Counted from the stretch's first letter, positions 8,724 through 17,629 are shown. The stretch is 64,000 bases of DNA from Falsiroseomonas sp050563525 (GCF_050563525.1 NZ_JBNXUN010000019.1:16261-80260), one strand, 5' to 3'. Made by a program: numbers and translations. The notes: a model not told the origin generated them from the sequence alone.

Positions 8724-9047
8724 TCAGCCGCGGTCGCCCGTCGTGGCGGCGAAGCGCGCGGGCTGCGCGGCCTCGATCTCCACCACGCTCTGGTTCTCGC
8801 CGCTGCCGACCACCCGCACGATGCGGGCCGACTGCATGCCGTTGACGCTGAGCGTTTCCGTCGTCGCGCCCTCGCCCGAGCCGGTCACGCGCACCAGCGC
8901 GCCGCCGACGATGTTGTGGTTCGGGTCACGGCCATGCACGACGATGCTGTCGCCATCCTGCGTGGTCGTGAGCCACTGCGCCGAGGCGCCCTGGGCAAAC
9001 CCCGTGGCCAGCAGCGCCGCCGCGGCCATCCGTGTGAACTGGTTCAT
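8724..9047 (-). CDS. Small secreted protein, GSGEN/NIVGG family (copy A)
   Basis: A 107-residue protein with a clear signal peptide (MNQFTRMAAAALLATGFAQGASAQ), so exported. The mature part is rich in Gly, Val, Ser and Thr and looks like beta structure. It carries HNIVGGALVRVTGSGEG and RVVGSGENQSVVE, which recur in the two genes at 16864 and 17264. The ATG at 9047 is preceded by AGGAG at eight bases and decides the start; the frame is open further upstream. Function is unknown. It is convergent with proB. Confidence 0.8.
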   Translation of the reverse strand: MNQFTRMAAAALLATGFAQGASAQWLTTTQDGDSIVVHGRDPNHNIVGGALVRVTGSGEGATTETLSVNGMQSARIVRVVGSGENQSVVEIEAAQPARFAATTGDRG

Positions 9048-9217
9048 CGGTCTTCTCCTGTCTCGCATCCTGTTGCGGTACGCCCTTGCGTCCGGGACGG
9101 AAGCTAGTGCGGCCGCGTTGCGGCAGGGTGTCGTGCCCCTCGCGGCGGGTTTCGACAGATGGCGCCCCCCGCCGACGTGCACGACACGGACGAAAGCAAC
9201 GAAATGCAGGGTGTGCC

Positions 9218-9508
9218 TCAGCGCCAGCCGTAGCGATGGCCGCGCGGCGGCGCATGCCAGTTGCGCCGCTGTGGTGCGGCATAGGCATGGCCGCGGTAGC
9301 GCAGCGGCGTCACGTAGCGCGGTGCCACGTAGCGGGGTGCTGGGCGATGACTCCGCCGGTCATCGTGGCGCCGGTCGCGGTACTGCACCGGCGTCGCGTC
9401 GAGGGCCATTTCGGCCACGGGCCGCGGCGGGGTAGCCGGCGCGGCATTCGCGGTGCCGGCGGCAAACAGACCGAGGCTGAAGGCGGCGGCGAGAAAAAGG
9501 CGGCGCAT
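9218..9508 (-). CDS. Hypothetical secreted basic protein rich in Arg, His and Tyr
   Basis: A 96-residue protein beginning MRRLFLAAAFSLGLFAAGTANA, a good signal peptide. The remaining 74 residues are strongly basic, with runs such as RDRRHDDRRSHR and APRYVAPRYV, an imperfect internal repeat. A near-perfect ribosome binding site (AGGAGG, six bases before the ATG at 9508) fixes the start. The composition recalls RcnB-type periplasmic proteins, but I see no diagnostic motif and leave the function open. Confidence 0.72.
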   Translation of the reverse strand: MRRLFLAAAFSLGLFAAGTANAAPATPPRPVAEMALDATPVQYRDRRHDDRRSHRPAPRYVAPRYVTPLRYRGHAYAAPQRRNWHAPPRGHRYGWR

Positions 9509-9705
9509 GATGTCCTCCTGGACGTGCAACGCGGCCAGCATGGCGCCGGGGGCAAGGCGCAACCGGGCCGGGATTGCCGCTTTCCGGAGGCAGATTGCTG
9601 CGGAAGGTAACGCCGCTTCACGGGCCCTTAAGCCCCGACGCGCAAAATGGAGAGCATCCGCGCGACCAACCCTGCCCGTGGCGCGCCATCCTTCCGGGGC
9701 CAACA

Positions 9706-11697
9706 ATGTCGAGTCCCTCGCCGAAGCTTGCGCCCAAGTCTGCGCAACGCCTGTCGAGCATCCGGAGCCGGCTCGCACTGGGTTACGGCCTGGTGCTCTG
9801 CCTACTGCTCGGTCTCGCCGCCGTCGCGGTGCGGGAGGTGAACGCGATCAACGCCAGCCTCGCCGTAGTCGCCGACGTCAACAGCGTGAAGCAGCGCTTC
9901 GCCATCAACTTCCGTGGCAGCGTGCACGACCGTGCGATTTCGCTGCGCGACGTCGTGTTGGTTCGCCTGCCGGCCGAACGCGCTGCGGCACTGGCGGAGA
10001 TCGACAAGCTGGCGGCTGACTACGCCGCCAGTGCGCAGCGCCTCGACGCGATGATGGCCACGGGCGCGGAGGTGACGGAGGATGAACGCCGCATCCTCGC
10101 CTCCATCAAGCAGACCGAAGCGCGCAGCATGCCCCTGATCTCCCGCGTCATTGCCCTGCAGGCCTCGGGCGATGGCGCCGCGGCCCATGCGCTGCTGCTG
10201 GAACAGGCGCGGCCTGCCTTCGTCGAATGGCTGGCGCGCATCAACCAGTTCATCGACCTGCAGGAAGCGAAGAATGGTGTCGTCGCCACACAGGCGCGCC
10301 GCCTGGCGGGTGGCTTCCAGGCGCTGATGCTCGGGCTGGTTGGCGCCGGCCTCCTGCTCGGGATTGGCATCGCCGCCTGGTCGATGCGCGCCATGGCGCC
10401 GCTGCGGGCGCTGGAGACGGTGATGCGCCGCATGGCGACCGGCGACCTTGCGGTGGACATCCCGGGCCAGGGCCGCCGCGACGAAGTCGGCGCGATGGCC
10501 GAGGCGGTGATGGTGTTCCGCGCGCAGGGCCAGGAAGCGCATATTCTGCGGGCCGAGCAGGAGGCGGGTCGCGAGGCGGCTCAGCAGGCCAAGACCGAAT
10601 CGTTACGTGGCATGGCCAATCTGGTGGAAGCGGAGACGCTGAAGGCGATGACGCGCATCGTCGAGCAGGCCAGCGGCCTCGCCGCCGATGCCAGCGCCAT
10701 GGCGGCCGCGGCGGCGCGGGTGGACCAGAATGCCGGCGCGGTCGGCGCCGCCGCCGATGCCTCCCTGGCCGTGGCGGAGACCGTCGCGGTGGCGGCGGAG
10801 GAGCTGACGACCTCGATCCGCAGCATCTCCGGCCAGGTGCGGGAGGCCGCCGAGGTCGGGCGCGCCGCCGCTACCGACAGCACCAAGACCGAAACCGTGA
10901 TCCTCGACCTGTCCGGCGCCGTCAGCCAGATCGGCGACGTCACGCGGCTGATCCAGGAAATCGCCGGCAAGACCAACCTGCTGGCGCTGAACGCGACGAT
11001 CGAGGCGGCGCGCGCCGGCGATGCCGGCAAGGGCTTCGCCGTGGTGGCCGGGGAAGTGAAGGCCCTGGCGACGCAGACCGCCAAGGCGACGCAGGAAATC
11101 AGCCAGCACATCGAGGCGGTGAGCCAGCGCACCGCCGCGGCGGTGGAAACCGTGCGCCGCATCGCGCACTCCGTCGCCCGCATGGACCAGCTCGCGGCGA
11201 CACTCGCCGAGTCCGTCGGCCAGCAGGATCAGGCGACCAGCGCCATCGCCCGCAGCATCGCCGACAGCACCCAGGCGACACGCGACGTCTCCCGTCGCAT
11301 CGGCCAGGTCTCCAGCGATGCGCGCGATGCCGGCACCCGCGCCGAACGCAGCCGCAAGGAGACGGAGGATCTGGCGGCGGAGGCGCAGGGGCTGACGCAT
11401 CACGTGGTCAGCATCCTGCGTTCCTCGGTGCCAGAGGTGGACCGCCGCAACGGGCCGCGCCGGTCGACCGAGGGGAGGGCAACCCTGGTGCTCGGCGGAA
11501 CCGGCAGCATCGTGGAACTGCGCGACATCAGCGAAGGGGGCGTTGGCGTCGTCGGCGCCGTCACCGCGCCCCTGGGCACGCGCGGCAGCCTGCAGATGGA
11601 GGGCCAGGCGCAGCGGGCGGTGGAACTGCGCGGAGTGGACGGCACCAGGGTGCGGCTCGCCTTCGTCCGGGACATGGCGGGTCAGGCCGCTGCCTGA
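9706..11697 (+). CDS. Methyl-accepting chemotaxis protein with C-terminal PilZ domain
   Basis: A 663-residue chemoreceptor. Transmembrane helix 1 is at about residues 24-44, a four-helix-bundle periplasmic sensor at about 45-205, helix 2 at about 206-228 and a HAMP domain at about 228-280. A long signalling coiled coil follows, with the conserved tip KTNLLALNATIEAARAGDAG. After residue about 575 comes a PilZ domain: RRNGPRRSTEGRATL (the Arg cluster) and DISEGGVGVVG (the D-x-S-x-x-G motif), both needed for cyclic di-GMP binding. Azospirillum Tlp1 is a known receptor of this design. The ATG at 9706 was chosen because the upstream in-frame extension is not receptor-like. Confidence 0.92.
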   Translation: MSSPSPKLAPKSAQRLSSIRSRLALGYGLVLCLLLGLAAVAVREVNAINASLAVVADVNSVKQRFAINFRGSVHDRAISLRDVVLVRLPAERAAALAEIDKLAADYAASAQRLDAMMATGAEVTEDERRILASIKQTEARSMPLISRVIALQASGDGAAAHALLLEQARPAFVEWLARINQFIDLQEAKNGVVATQARRLAGGFQALMLGLVGAGLLLGIGIAAWSMRAMAPLRALETVMRRMATGDLAVDIPGQGRRDEVGAMAEAVMVFRAQGQEAHILRAEQEAGREAAQQAKTESLRGMANLVEAETLKAMTRIVEQASGLAADASAMAAAAARVDQNAGAVGAAADASLAVAETVAVAAEELTTSIRSISGQVREAAEVGRAAATDSTKTETVILDLSGAVSQIGDVTRLIQEIAGKTNLLALNATIEAARAGDAGKGFAVVAGEVKALATQTAKATQEISQHIEAVSQRTAAAVETVRRIAHSVARMDQLAATLAESVGQQDQATSAIARSIADSTQATRDVSRRIGQVSSDARDAGTRAERSRKETEDLAAEAQGLTHHVVSILRSSVPEVDRRNGPRRSTEGRATLVLGGTGSIVELRDISEGGVGVVGAVTAPLGTRGSLQMEGQAQRAVELRGVDGTRVRLAFVRDMAGQAAA

Positions 11698-11699
11698 AC

Positions 11700-12626
11700 T
11701 CAGCCGGCGGCCGGGCTGTTCTGCGCGGCGATGCGGTCGCGCAGCCAGATCTGCGCGGCCGCGTTGCTGTCGCGCCGATGCCACAGCATGGAGATCTCGA
11801 AGCGGCGCGGCGGGAAGGGCAGCGGGCTGACGGTCAAGGCCGCCGTATTGGCGCAGGCCATGCAAAGGCGGCGGGGCAGCGTCGCCACCGCCGGCACCTG
11901 CTTCAGCAGCATCGGGATGGACAGGAAGTGCGCCGTCGCCATCACCACGCGGCGGCGCTGCCCCAGCCGGTCCAGCTCCTCCTCCACCCAGCTCGTGAAG
12001 TCGCCATGCAGCGAGGGGACGATCTGCGGCAGGGCGCAGAATTGCTCCAGCGCGATGGGCGCCGCGATGCCCAGACGGGCGCCGTCGAAGACGCAGGCCT
12101 GCACCTCCTCATACAGCACGCGGCCCTCATGCCAGCGCCGCCTTTGCGGCAGCAGGCCGAGCGCCAGGTCAATCTGGCCGGCATCCAGCATCGCCGGCGC
12201 CGAGTGCCGGTCCACCGGCAGCACCGCGATGCCGATATCCCAGCCCGCCGCTGCAACTTCCGCAACAAAGCCGCCAAGCAGCACCGCCGCAGCATAGTCG
12301 CCGGCGCCGATGGTGAAGACGCGGCGCCCCGCGGCCGGGTCGAAGGGCTGCGCCGCATCGGGTGACAGCGCGCTGGCAGCCAGCACCAACGCATCACGCA
12401 TCGGCTCCGCCAGGCGTTGCGCGCGGGCCGTCGGTTCCATGCGCCCGCCGCTGCGGATGAACAGCGGGTCGCCCACAGCCTCCCGCAGTCGCGCCAAGCC
12501 ATGGCTGACGGCGGATTGGCTCAGGCCGAGCAGCATCGCGGCGCGGGAGACGCTGCGGGTTTCCATGACGGCATCGAACAGCTTCAGCAGGTTGAGGTCG
12601 AGCGCCGTACTATGAATCCGGTTCAT
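11700..12626 (-). CDS. LysR-family transcriptional regulator
   Basis: A 308-residue LysR regulator. The winged helix-turn-helix lies at about residues 8-66 (DLNLLKLFDAVMETRSVSRAAMLL, then GLSQSAVSHGLARLRE). A periplasmic-binding-like effector domain begins near residue 90. The ATG at 12626 gives the normal N terminus; the frame extends 30 codons further without family similarity. It is divergent from the dehydrogenase gene at 12701 with a 74-base gap, so it probably regulates that operon. It meets the chemoreceptor gene tail to tail with two bases between stops. Confidence 0.93.
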   Translation of the reverse strand: MNRIHSTALDLNLLKLFDAVMETRSVSRAAMLLGLSQSAVSHGLARLREAVGDPLFIRSGGRMEPTARAQRLAEPMRDALVLAASALSPDAAQPFDPAAGRRVFTIGAGDYAAAVLLGGFVAEVAAAGWDIGIAVLPVDRHSAPAMLDAGQIDLALGLLPQRRRWHEGRVLYEEVQACVFDGARLGIAAPIALEQFCALPQIVPSLHGDFTSWVEEELDRLGQRRRVVMATAHFLSIPMLLKQVPAVATLPRRLCMACANTAALTVSPLPFPPRRFEISMLWHRRDSNAAAQIWLRDRIAAQNSPAAG

Positions 12627-12700
12627 GTCGATATGCCAATACCCGCCGTTGCGGCAGATCATCGCGGGCAAACATGCGGCGTCGCAACAGGAACCTTTCC

Positions 12701-13351
12701 ATGTCCGTATCCGCACAAAGGCCGCGCTGCGTCGTCATCGGCTTCGGCCCCGGTCTCGGCGCCGCCATCGCCCGGCGCTTCGCCGCGGAGGGTTTCGGCG
12801 TCACCGGCCTGGCACGCGACCCTGCACGCCACGCGGCGTTGGGCGGCCCCGGCGTCAGCCTGGCCAAGGCCGATGCCGGTGATGCTTCGAGCCTCACAGC
12901 TGCACTGGCAGGCGGGGCGGAGGTGCTCGTCTACAACGCCTATCGCGCCAGCATCGCCATGCCTGGCCCGTCCGCCCTGGCGCCCGCGGACCTTGCGGCG
13001 GATCTTGCCGTCAACGTCACCGGCGCGCTGGCCGCAGTGCAGGCGGTGTTGCCGGGCATGCGGGCGGCGGGGGGCGGCAGCCTGCTGCTGACCGGCGGCG
13101 GCCTGGCGCTGAGCCCGACCAACTGGCTGCCCGCCGCCTCCCTCGCCATCGGCAAGGCCGGGCTGCGGAGCCTGGCGTTGACCCTGCATGCGGAGCTGGC
13201 GCCGGAGGGAATCCACGCCGCGACCGTCACCGTCGATGGCCCCGTCGCCCCTGCCACGCCGTTCGACCCAGACCGCATCGCCGAGGCCTTCTGGCAACTG
13301 CACCGCGACCCGCCCGGCGCATTCCGCGCCGAGGTGGTCTTTCGCGGCTGA
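12701..13351 (+). CDS. Short-chain dehydrogenase/reductase family protein
   Basis: A 216-residue Rossmann protein of the SDR superfamily. The N-terminal segment CVVIGFGPGLGAAIARRFA contains a Gly-rich nucleotide site, with VYNAYRA in place of the usual NNAG. The catalytic Tyr-x-x-x-Lys is not conserved: the equivalent region reads NWLPAASLAIGKAGLRSL, with the Lys but no Tyr four residues before it. That weakens the case for normal SDR chemistry. The ATG at 12701 has AGGAA seven bases upstream. It leads a four-gene set ending at 16802. Confidence 0.82.
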   Translation: MSVSAQRPRCVVIGFGPGLGAAIARRFAAEGFGVTGLARDPARHAALGGPGVSLAKADAGDASSLTAALAGGAEVLVYNAYRASIAMPGPSALAPADLAADLAVNVTGALAAVQAVLPGMRAAGGGSLLLTGGGLALSPTNWLPAASLAIGKAGLRSLALTLHAELAPEGIHAATVTVDGPVAPATPFDPDRIAEAFWQLHRDPPGAFRAEVVFRG

Positions 13352-13364
13352 GGAGAACACGCCC

Positions 13365-14285
13365 ATGCTGACCCGACGCACTCTCGGCCTCGCCGCCGCA
13401 GGCCTCACCTTCCTGCCGCTGTCCCGCGCCGCCGGCTACACGCCGGGACGCGGCCTGGAAATCGCGAAATACGACCGGCCCGGGGAGGGTTCGGTGAACT
13501 CCTACCTGCTGATCGGCCCGCGCTCCGTCGTCATCATCGATGGCCAGCGCACGCTGGTGGAAGCGCGCCAGGTGGTGGCGCTGGCACGCGGCCTCGGCCT
13601 TCCGGTGGAGGCGATCTTCCTGAGCCACGAGCACCCCGACCATTGCGGCGGGCTGAGGGCCATCACCGACGCCTTCCCAGATGCACCGCTGCTGGCCAGC
13701 GAGCCGACACGGGATTGGCTGGCGCGCAACGGCGCCGGAATGATGGCCTTCATGCGCAGCATCTTCGGCGACCGCGCGCCGGACAGCGTGCCGATGCCGA
13801 CCCGCGTATTGCGGCCGAACGAGCGCATCACCCTGGCCGGCTCCGAGTTCACCGTCGATCAACTCGGCCCCTGCGAGGCGTCGGAAGGCATGACGCTGCT
13901 GTATTCCGAGGCCGACAGCCTGCTCGTCGCCGCCGACCTGTTCGGCAACCGCGCCACGCCCTGGCTGCTGGATGGCACCACGCGCGGCTGGATCTCCGAG
14001 CTCGAGAAGGCGGCGCCGAAGTACCGGGACGTGCAGACCGCCCTGCCCGGCCATGGCGCGGCCGCGCCGGCCGGCGTGCTGATCGCGGAGCAACTCGCCT
14101 ATCTCCGCGATTTCCACGCGCTGGTGCAGGCGGAAATGCAGGGCGGCGTGGTGTCGGATGCCGGAAAGGCGCGCATCCGCGCCGCCGTCATGGCCCGCCA
14201 TCCCGGCGCGCCACGCGTGGCGCCGCAGCCGAACCTGATCGAGCTGAACGTCGATGCCGTGGCGAAGGAGCTTTCCGGTGGCTGA
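13365..14285 (+). CDS. MBL-fold metallo-hydrolase, exported
   Basis: A 306-residue protein with an N-terminal signal resembling a twin-arginine type (MLTRRTLGLAAAG, then FLPLSRA). The metallo-beta-lactamase motif is intact as LSHEHPDHCGG (H-x-H-x-D-H). The Asp ligand (VAADLFG) and last His (LPGHG) are present. The region that normally holds the fourth His reads GPCEASEG, so one ligand may be replaced by Cys or Glu. AGGAG lies nine bases before the ATG. The gene follows the SDR after 13 bases and overlaps the next by eight, so they are cotranscribed. Substrate unknown. Confidence 0.87.
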   Translation: MLTRRTLGLAAAGLTFLPLSRAAGYTPGRGLEIAKYDRPGEGSVNSYLLIGPRSVVIIDGQRTLVEARQVVALARGLGLPVEAIFLSHEHPDHCGGLRAITDAFPDAPLLASEPTRDWLARNGAGMMAFMRSIFGDRAPDSVPMPTRVLRPNERITLAGSEFTVDQLGPCEASEGMTLLYSEADSLLVAADLFGNRATPWLLDGTTRGWISELEKAAPKYRDVQTALPGHGAAAPAGVLIAEQLAYLRDFHALVQAEMQGGVVSDAGKARIRAAVMARHPGAPRVAPQPNLIELNVDAVAKELSGG

Positions 14286-15198
14286 AAGCCTCTCACGCCG
14301 CGCCATCCTCGCAGCCGCCGCCGGCCTGCTGGCGGCCAAACCCGCGCGCGCGCAACAGCCGCCCGAGATCCTGGCGCGCTTTCCCAGCGGCACCTTCCTG
14401 GAGAACCTGGTGGTGCGCGGCGATGGCAGCGTTGTCTTCACCAACTACTTCGCCCGCCGCCTGGAGCTGTGGACCCCGGCGTCCGGCGCCGCCGCCTTCG
14501 CGGAGGTCCCGGCGCATCCGGTCAGCCTGACGGCGCTGCCGGGTGGCGGCATGGCGCTGGTCGTCCACGGCGCGCCGTTCAATGGCGGGCCGGCGGCCAT
14601 GCGTGGCAGCGGCGCCGTGCTGCTGCTGGATGCCACCGGCGCCGCGCAGCGCCGCATCGCGCTGCCGGACGCCATCTTCCCGAACGGCGCGCTGCTTCTG
14701 GCGCCGGACCGCCTGCTGGTGGCGGACAGCGCGCTGGGGCGGGTGTGGCTGGTGGACCTTGCCAATGGCGGCGCCACGGCGTGGCTGGATCATCCGATGC
14801 TGCAACCGGTCGCCGGCCGGCCCTATCCCGGCGTGAATGGCCTGAAGCGCCAGGGCGATGCGCTGCTGCTGTCCAACTCCGCGCAGCGCCTGCTGCTGCG
14901 CCAGGCGATGGCCGGCGGCGCCGCGGCGGGAGAACCCGTGCTGCGTGCGCGGATGAGCACCGGCGTCGATGATTTCGCCCTGGCGAGCGATGGCACCATC
15001 TACGCCGCGACGCATGCACGCGGCTTGGCGCGGCTGGCCGCCGATGCCGATACGCCCAGCGTCATCCCGGCACCCGGCGTCGAGGGCAGCACGGCCGTCG
15101 CCTTGACGCAGGACGGCCGCGCCTTGTTTGCGTTGGGCACCGGCGGGCTGCTGGAGGGTGCGACCGGGGAGGCGGTCCTGGCGCGGGTGGCGCTGTAG
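14278..15198 (+). CDS. Exported SMP-30/beta-propeller-like protein
   Basis: A 306-residue protein starting at a GTG with AAGGAG seven bases upstream and overlapping the preceding gene by eight bases. The N terminus is an export signal with two Arg (ESLSRRAILAAAAGLLAA, ending KPARAQ). The mature part has recurring strand pairs, such as NLVVRGDGSVVFTNY, NGALLLAPDRLLVADS and FALASDGTIYAATH, typical of SMP-30 or NHL beta-propellers that act as lactonases or scaffolds. Which of these roles applies cannot be read from the sequence. Confidence 0.78.
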   Translation: MAESLSRRAILAAAAGLLAAKPARAQQPPEILARFPSGTFLENLVVRGDGSVVFTNYFARRLELWTPASGAAAFAEVPAHPVSLTALPGGGMALVVHGAPFNGGPAAMRGSGAVLLLDATGAAQRRIALPDAIFPNGALLLAPDRLLVADSALGRVWLVDLANGGATAWLDHPMLQPVAGRPYPGVNGLKRQGDALLLSNSAQRLLLRQAMAGGAAAGEPVLRARMSTGVDDFALASDGTIYAATHARGLARLAADADTPSVIPAPGVEGSTAVALTQDGRALFALGTGGLLEGATGEAVLARVAL

Positions 15199-15290
15199 CC
15201 GCGCGGGGCTTGCCCCCTGGCATGGGCCCCGGACTTGCCACCGGGGCGGAGAGGCGCAGACTTCCGGCTGAACCCGCCGGAGGCCCCGCC

Positions 15291-16802
15291 ATGCGCCATC
15301 TTCGCCTCGCCGCCCTCGCAATCTCGGCCCTGGCGCCGCTCGCCACGCCCGCCCTTGCGCAGACCACGCTGCGCATCGGCATCGGCGCCGATCCTGCCGT
15401 GCTGGACCCGGCGCAGTCCGGCAGCTTCGTCGAGCGCGTGGTCTTCGCCGCGATGTGCGACAAGCTGGTCGACATCGGGCCGGACCTGCAGTTCCGCCCG
15501 GAAGTCGCCACCGCCTGGGAATGGTCGGCGGATGGCCGCGCGCTGACGCTGACGCTGCGGGATGGCGCGCGATTCCAGGATGGCGCACCGATCGATGCCG
15601 CGGCGGTGAAGGCGAACCTCGACCGCTACCGCACCACGCGCGAAAGCCGCCGGCGCAGCGAGTTGCAGCAGGTGTCGGACGTCCAGGCCGTTGATGCGCG
15701 CACCGTCCGCCTGGTGCTGTCCGAGCCCTTCGCGCCGCTGCTGTCCGTGCTGTCCGACCGCGCCGGCATGATGCTGTCGCCCGCCGTACTGCCGATGGCG
15801 GAGCGCGTCGGCGAGAACCCGGTCTGCTCCGGCCCCTTCCGCCTGACGCGGCGCGTGGCGCAGGACCGCATCGAGATGGAGAAGTTCACCGGCCACTGGA
15901 ACGCCGCGAACATCCATGCAGACCGCCTGGTGTTCCAGCCCATCCCGGACAGCAACGTCCGCCTGCTGAATCTGCGTGCCGGCCAGCTCGACCTCATCGA
16001 GCGCGTCGCGCCCGTCGATGTGCCGAGTGTGGAGCGCGATGCGCGGCTGCGCCTGGTGGCGGGGGATTCCATCGCCTACCAGACGATGAGCCTCAATGTC
16101 GGCAACGGTCCGATGGCGCAGCGCCCGCTCGGCCGCGACCCGCGGGTGCGGGAAGCCTTCGAGCGCAGCATTGATCGCGCCATCATCAACCAGGTGGCGC
16201 TGGAAGGGCGCTTCAGCCCCAACAACCAGCCCGAGGCCCCCGGCACGCCCTATCATTTTGCGGACCTCGCCGCACCGCCGCGCGATCCGGCGCGGGCACA
16301 GGCGCTGCTGCGGCAGGCGGGGCATGAGCGCGTGGCCTTCACGCTGAAGGTGCCGAACCAGCCAGTGGAGGCGCAGGTGGCGGAGATCATCCAGGCCATG
16401 GCGCGGGAAGGCGGCTTCGACATCAGCATCGAGACGCTGGAATCCGGCGCCATGGTGGCCGCCACGCGCCGCGGTGACTACGAGGCCGCGATCGCCATCT
16501 GGTCCGGACGGCCGGACCCGGACGGCAACATCGCCTTCTGGCTGGCCTCCGACGGGTTCCTGAACTGGGGGAAGTACGCCAATCCGCGGCTCGATGCGCT
16601 GCTGGCGCAGGCGCGCGCGGTGACGGATGTGGCGCAGCGGCAGGCGCTGTACCGCCAGGCTGCGGAGATCTGGATGGCCGATCGGCCGCACCTGATGCTG
16701 TACCACCACCGCTGGTTTTGGGCGATGCGGCGTGGCGTGGAAGGCTTCGTGCCGAGCCCGGACGGCATCATCCGCTTCGCCGGGCTGCGGGTAGCGCGTT
16801 GA
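15291..16802 (+). CDS. ABC transporter family 5 substrate-binding protein, no permease nearby
   Basis: A 503-residue periplasmic binding protein of the peptide/opine/nickel class (SBP family 5). The signal peptide covers residues 1-23 (MRHLRLAALAISAL, ending ATPALAQ). Conserved features are TTLRIGIGADPAVLDPA at the mature start, SADGRALTLTLRDGARFQDG, and DPRVREAFERSIDR. No permease or ATPase gene adjoins it, so it must work with a transporter elsewhere or has another role. It is last in the LysR-linked set and followed by a hairpin. Confidence 0.9.
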   Translation: MRHLRLAALAISALAPLATPALAQTTLRIGIGADPAVLDPAQSGSFVERVVFAAMCDKLVDIGPDLQFRPEVATAWEWSADGRALTLTLRDGARFQDGAPIDAAAVKANLDRYRTTRESRRRSELQQVSDVQAVDARTVRLVLSEPFAPLLSVLSDRAGMMLSPAVLPMAERVGENPVCSGPFRLTRRVAQDRIEMEKFTGHWNAANIHADRLVFQPIPDSNVRLLNLRAGQLDLIERVAPVDVPSVERDARLRLVAGDSIAYQTMSLNVGNGPMAQRPLGRDPRVREAFERSIDRAIINQVALEGRFSPNNQPEAPGTPYHFADLAAPPRDPARAQALLRQAGHERVAFTLKVPNQPVEAQVAEIIQAMAREGGFDISIETLESGAMVAATRRGDYEAAIAIWSGRPDPDGNIAFWLASDGFLNWGKYANPRLDALLAQARAVTDVAQRQALYRQAAEIWMADRPHLMLYHHRWFWAMRRGVEGFVPSPDGIIRFAGLRVAR

Positions 16803-16827
16803 GACGGGGCGCGGCCCCCGCACCCGG

Positions 16828-16856
16828 CCCTCTCCCCCCGAAGTGGGGGGAGAGGG
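16828..16856. terminator. Hairpin between convergent genes
   Basis: A perfect 12-bp inverted repeat (ccctctcccccc and its complement) with a five-base loop lies between the stop at 16802 (plus strand) and the stop at 16864 (minus strand). It has no T run on either side but is well placed to end transcription in both directions. Confidence 0.65.
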
Positions 16857-16863
16857 CTATTGG

Positions 16864-17223
16864 TCAGCCGCGCTCGATGCTGTTGGGCAGGGAGGCGGCG
16901 TTGGCCGGGGCGTTCAGCGGCACCCAGACGGTGCGCTGGTTCTCGCCATTGCCGACCGTCACGGCGCGGACGCCCTCGCGGCCCGGCTGGACGAAGCTGT
17001 CGTCGAAGTGGCGCACATCGGCACCACCGCCGGCCACGTCACGCGCCACCACGGCGCCACCGCCGACGATGTTCTGCGTCGCATCCGGGCCATAGACGAC
17101 GGAGGCATTCTCACCGCTGCCGATCACGCGGGGGTAGGACGCGCCATCGGCGAAGGCGGGCGCTGCGAGGCCCAGGGCGCCGGTGGCCAGGATGGCGGCG
17201 GCGAAGCGATTGAAGCGGGTCAT
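16864..17223 (-). CDS. Small secreted protein, GSGEN/NIVGG family (copy B)
   Basis: A 119-residue protein with a signal peptide (MTRFNRFAAAILATGALGL, ending APAFADG). The mature part has two similar blocks: PRVIGSGENASVVYGPD followed by QNIVGGGAVVARD, and later AVTVGNGENQRTVWVP. It is clearly a paralogue of the neighbour at 17264-17629 and more distantly of the gene at 8724. Predicted to be exported; no membrane anchor or catalytic motif is visible. Function unknown. Confidence 0.82.
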   Translation of the reverse strand: MTRFNRFAAAILATGALGLAAPAFADGASYPRVIGSGENASVVYGPDATQNIVGGGAVVARDVAGGGADVRHFDDSFVQPGREGVRAVTVGNGENQRTVWVPLNAPANAASLPNSIERG

Positions 17224-17263
17224 GTGTCTGTTCCTTTGATTACGTGTTGGTCGTTCAGGTCGT

Positions 17264-17629
17264 TCAGCTGCCGACGAAGCCGCCGGCCTGGGCCAGGGCG
17301 GTGTTCGCGGCGTTGGTGTCGGCGGGCACCCAGGCGGTGGCGGCGTTCTCGCCGCTGCCGATGGTCACCGGCACCAGGCCGGCGCGGGGCTGCTGGGCGA
17401 AGCGGGCGTCCAGGTGGCTGATCTGCACGTCGTTGCCGGTGGCCTGCCGCACGGTCACGGCACCACCACCGACGACGTTCTGCTGCGCATCGGGACCATG
17501 TTGCACGGAAGCATTCTCGCCGGTCCCGACCACGCGGGGATAAGCGAAACCATCGGCCATCGCGGGGGCTGCCAGAAACAAGGCGCCGGCGGCAAATAGC
17601 GCGGGGGTAATGCGGGTGAAGCGGGTCAT
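17264..17629 (-). CDS. Small secreted protein, GSGEN/NIVGG family (copy C)
   Basis: A 121-residue paralogue of copy B. It starts MTRFTRITPALFAAGALFL with cleavage expected after APAMADG, then PRVVGTGENASVQHGPD, QNVVGGGAVTVRQ and VTIGSGENAATAWVP. The frame is open upstream to 17728, but the ATG at 17629 aligns with copy B and gives the signal peptide. Copies B and C are 40 bases apart in the same direction, so they look like a tandem duplication and may be cotranscribed. Function unknown. Confidence 0.82.
   Translation of the reverse strand: MTRFTRITPALFAAGALFLAAPAMADGFAYPRVVGTGENASVQHGPDAQQNVVGGGAVTVRQATGNDVQISHLDARFAQQPRAGLVPVTIGSGENAATAWVPADTNAANTALAQAGGFVGS

Noticed and set aside
10227..12365. 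A 712-codon plus-strand frame covering the chemoreceptor and LysR genes
   Set aside because: It is a shifted frame of the chemoreceptor gene that continues antisense to the LysR gene, with no recognisable domain.
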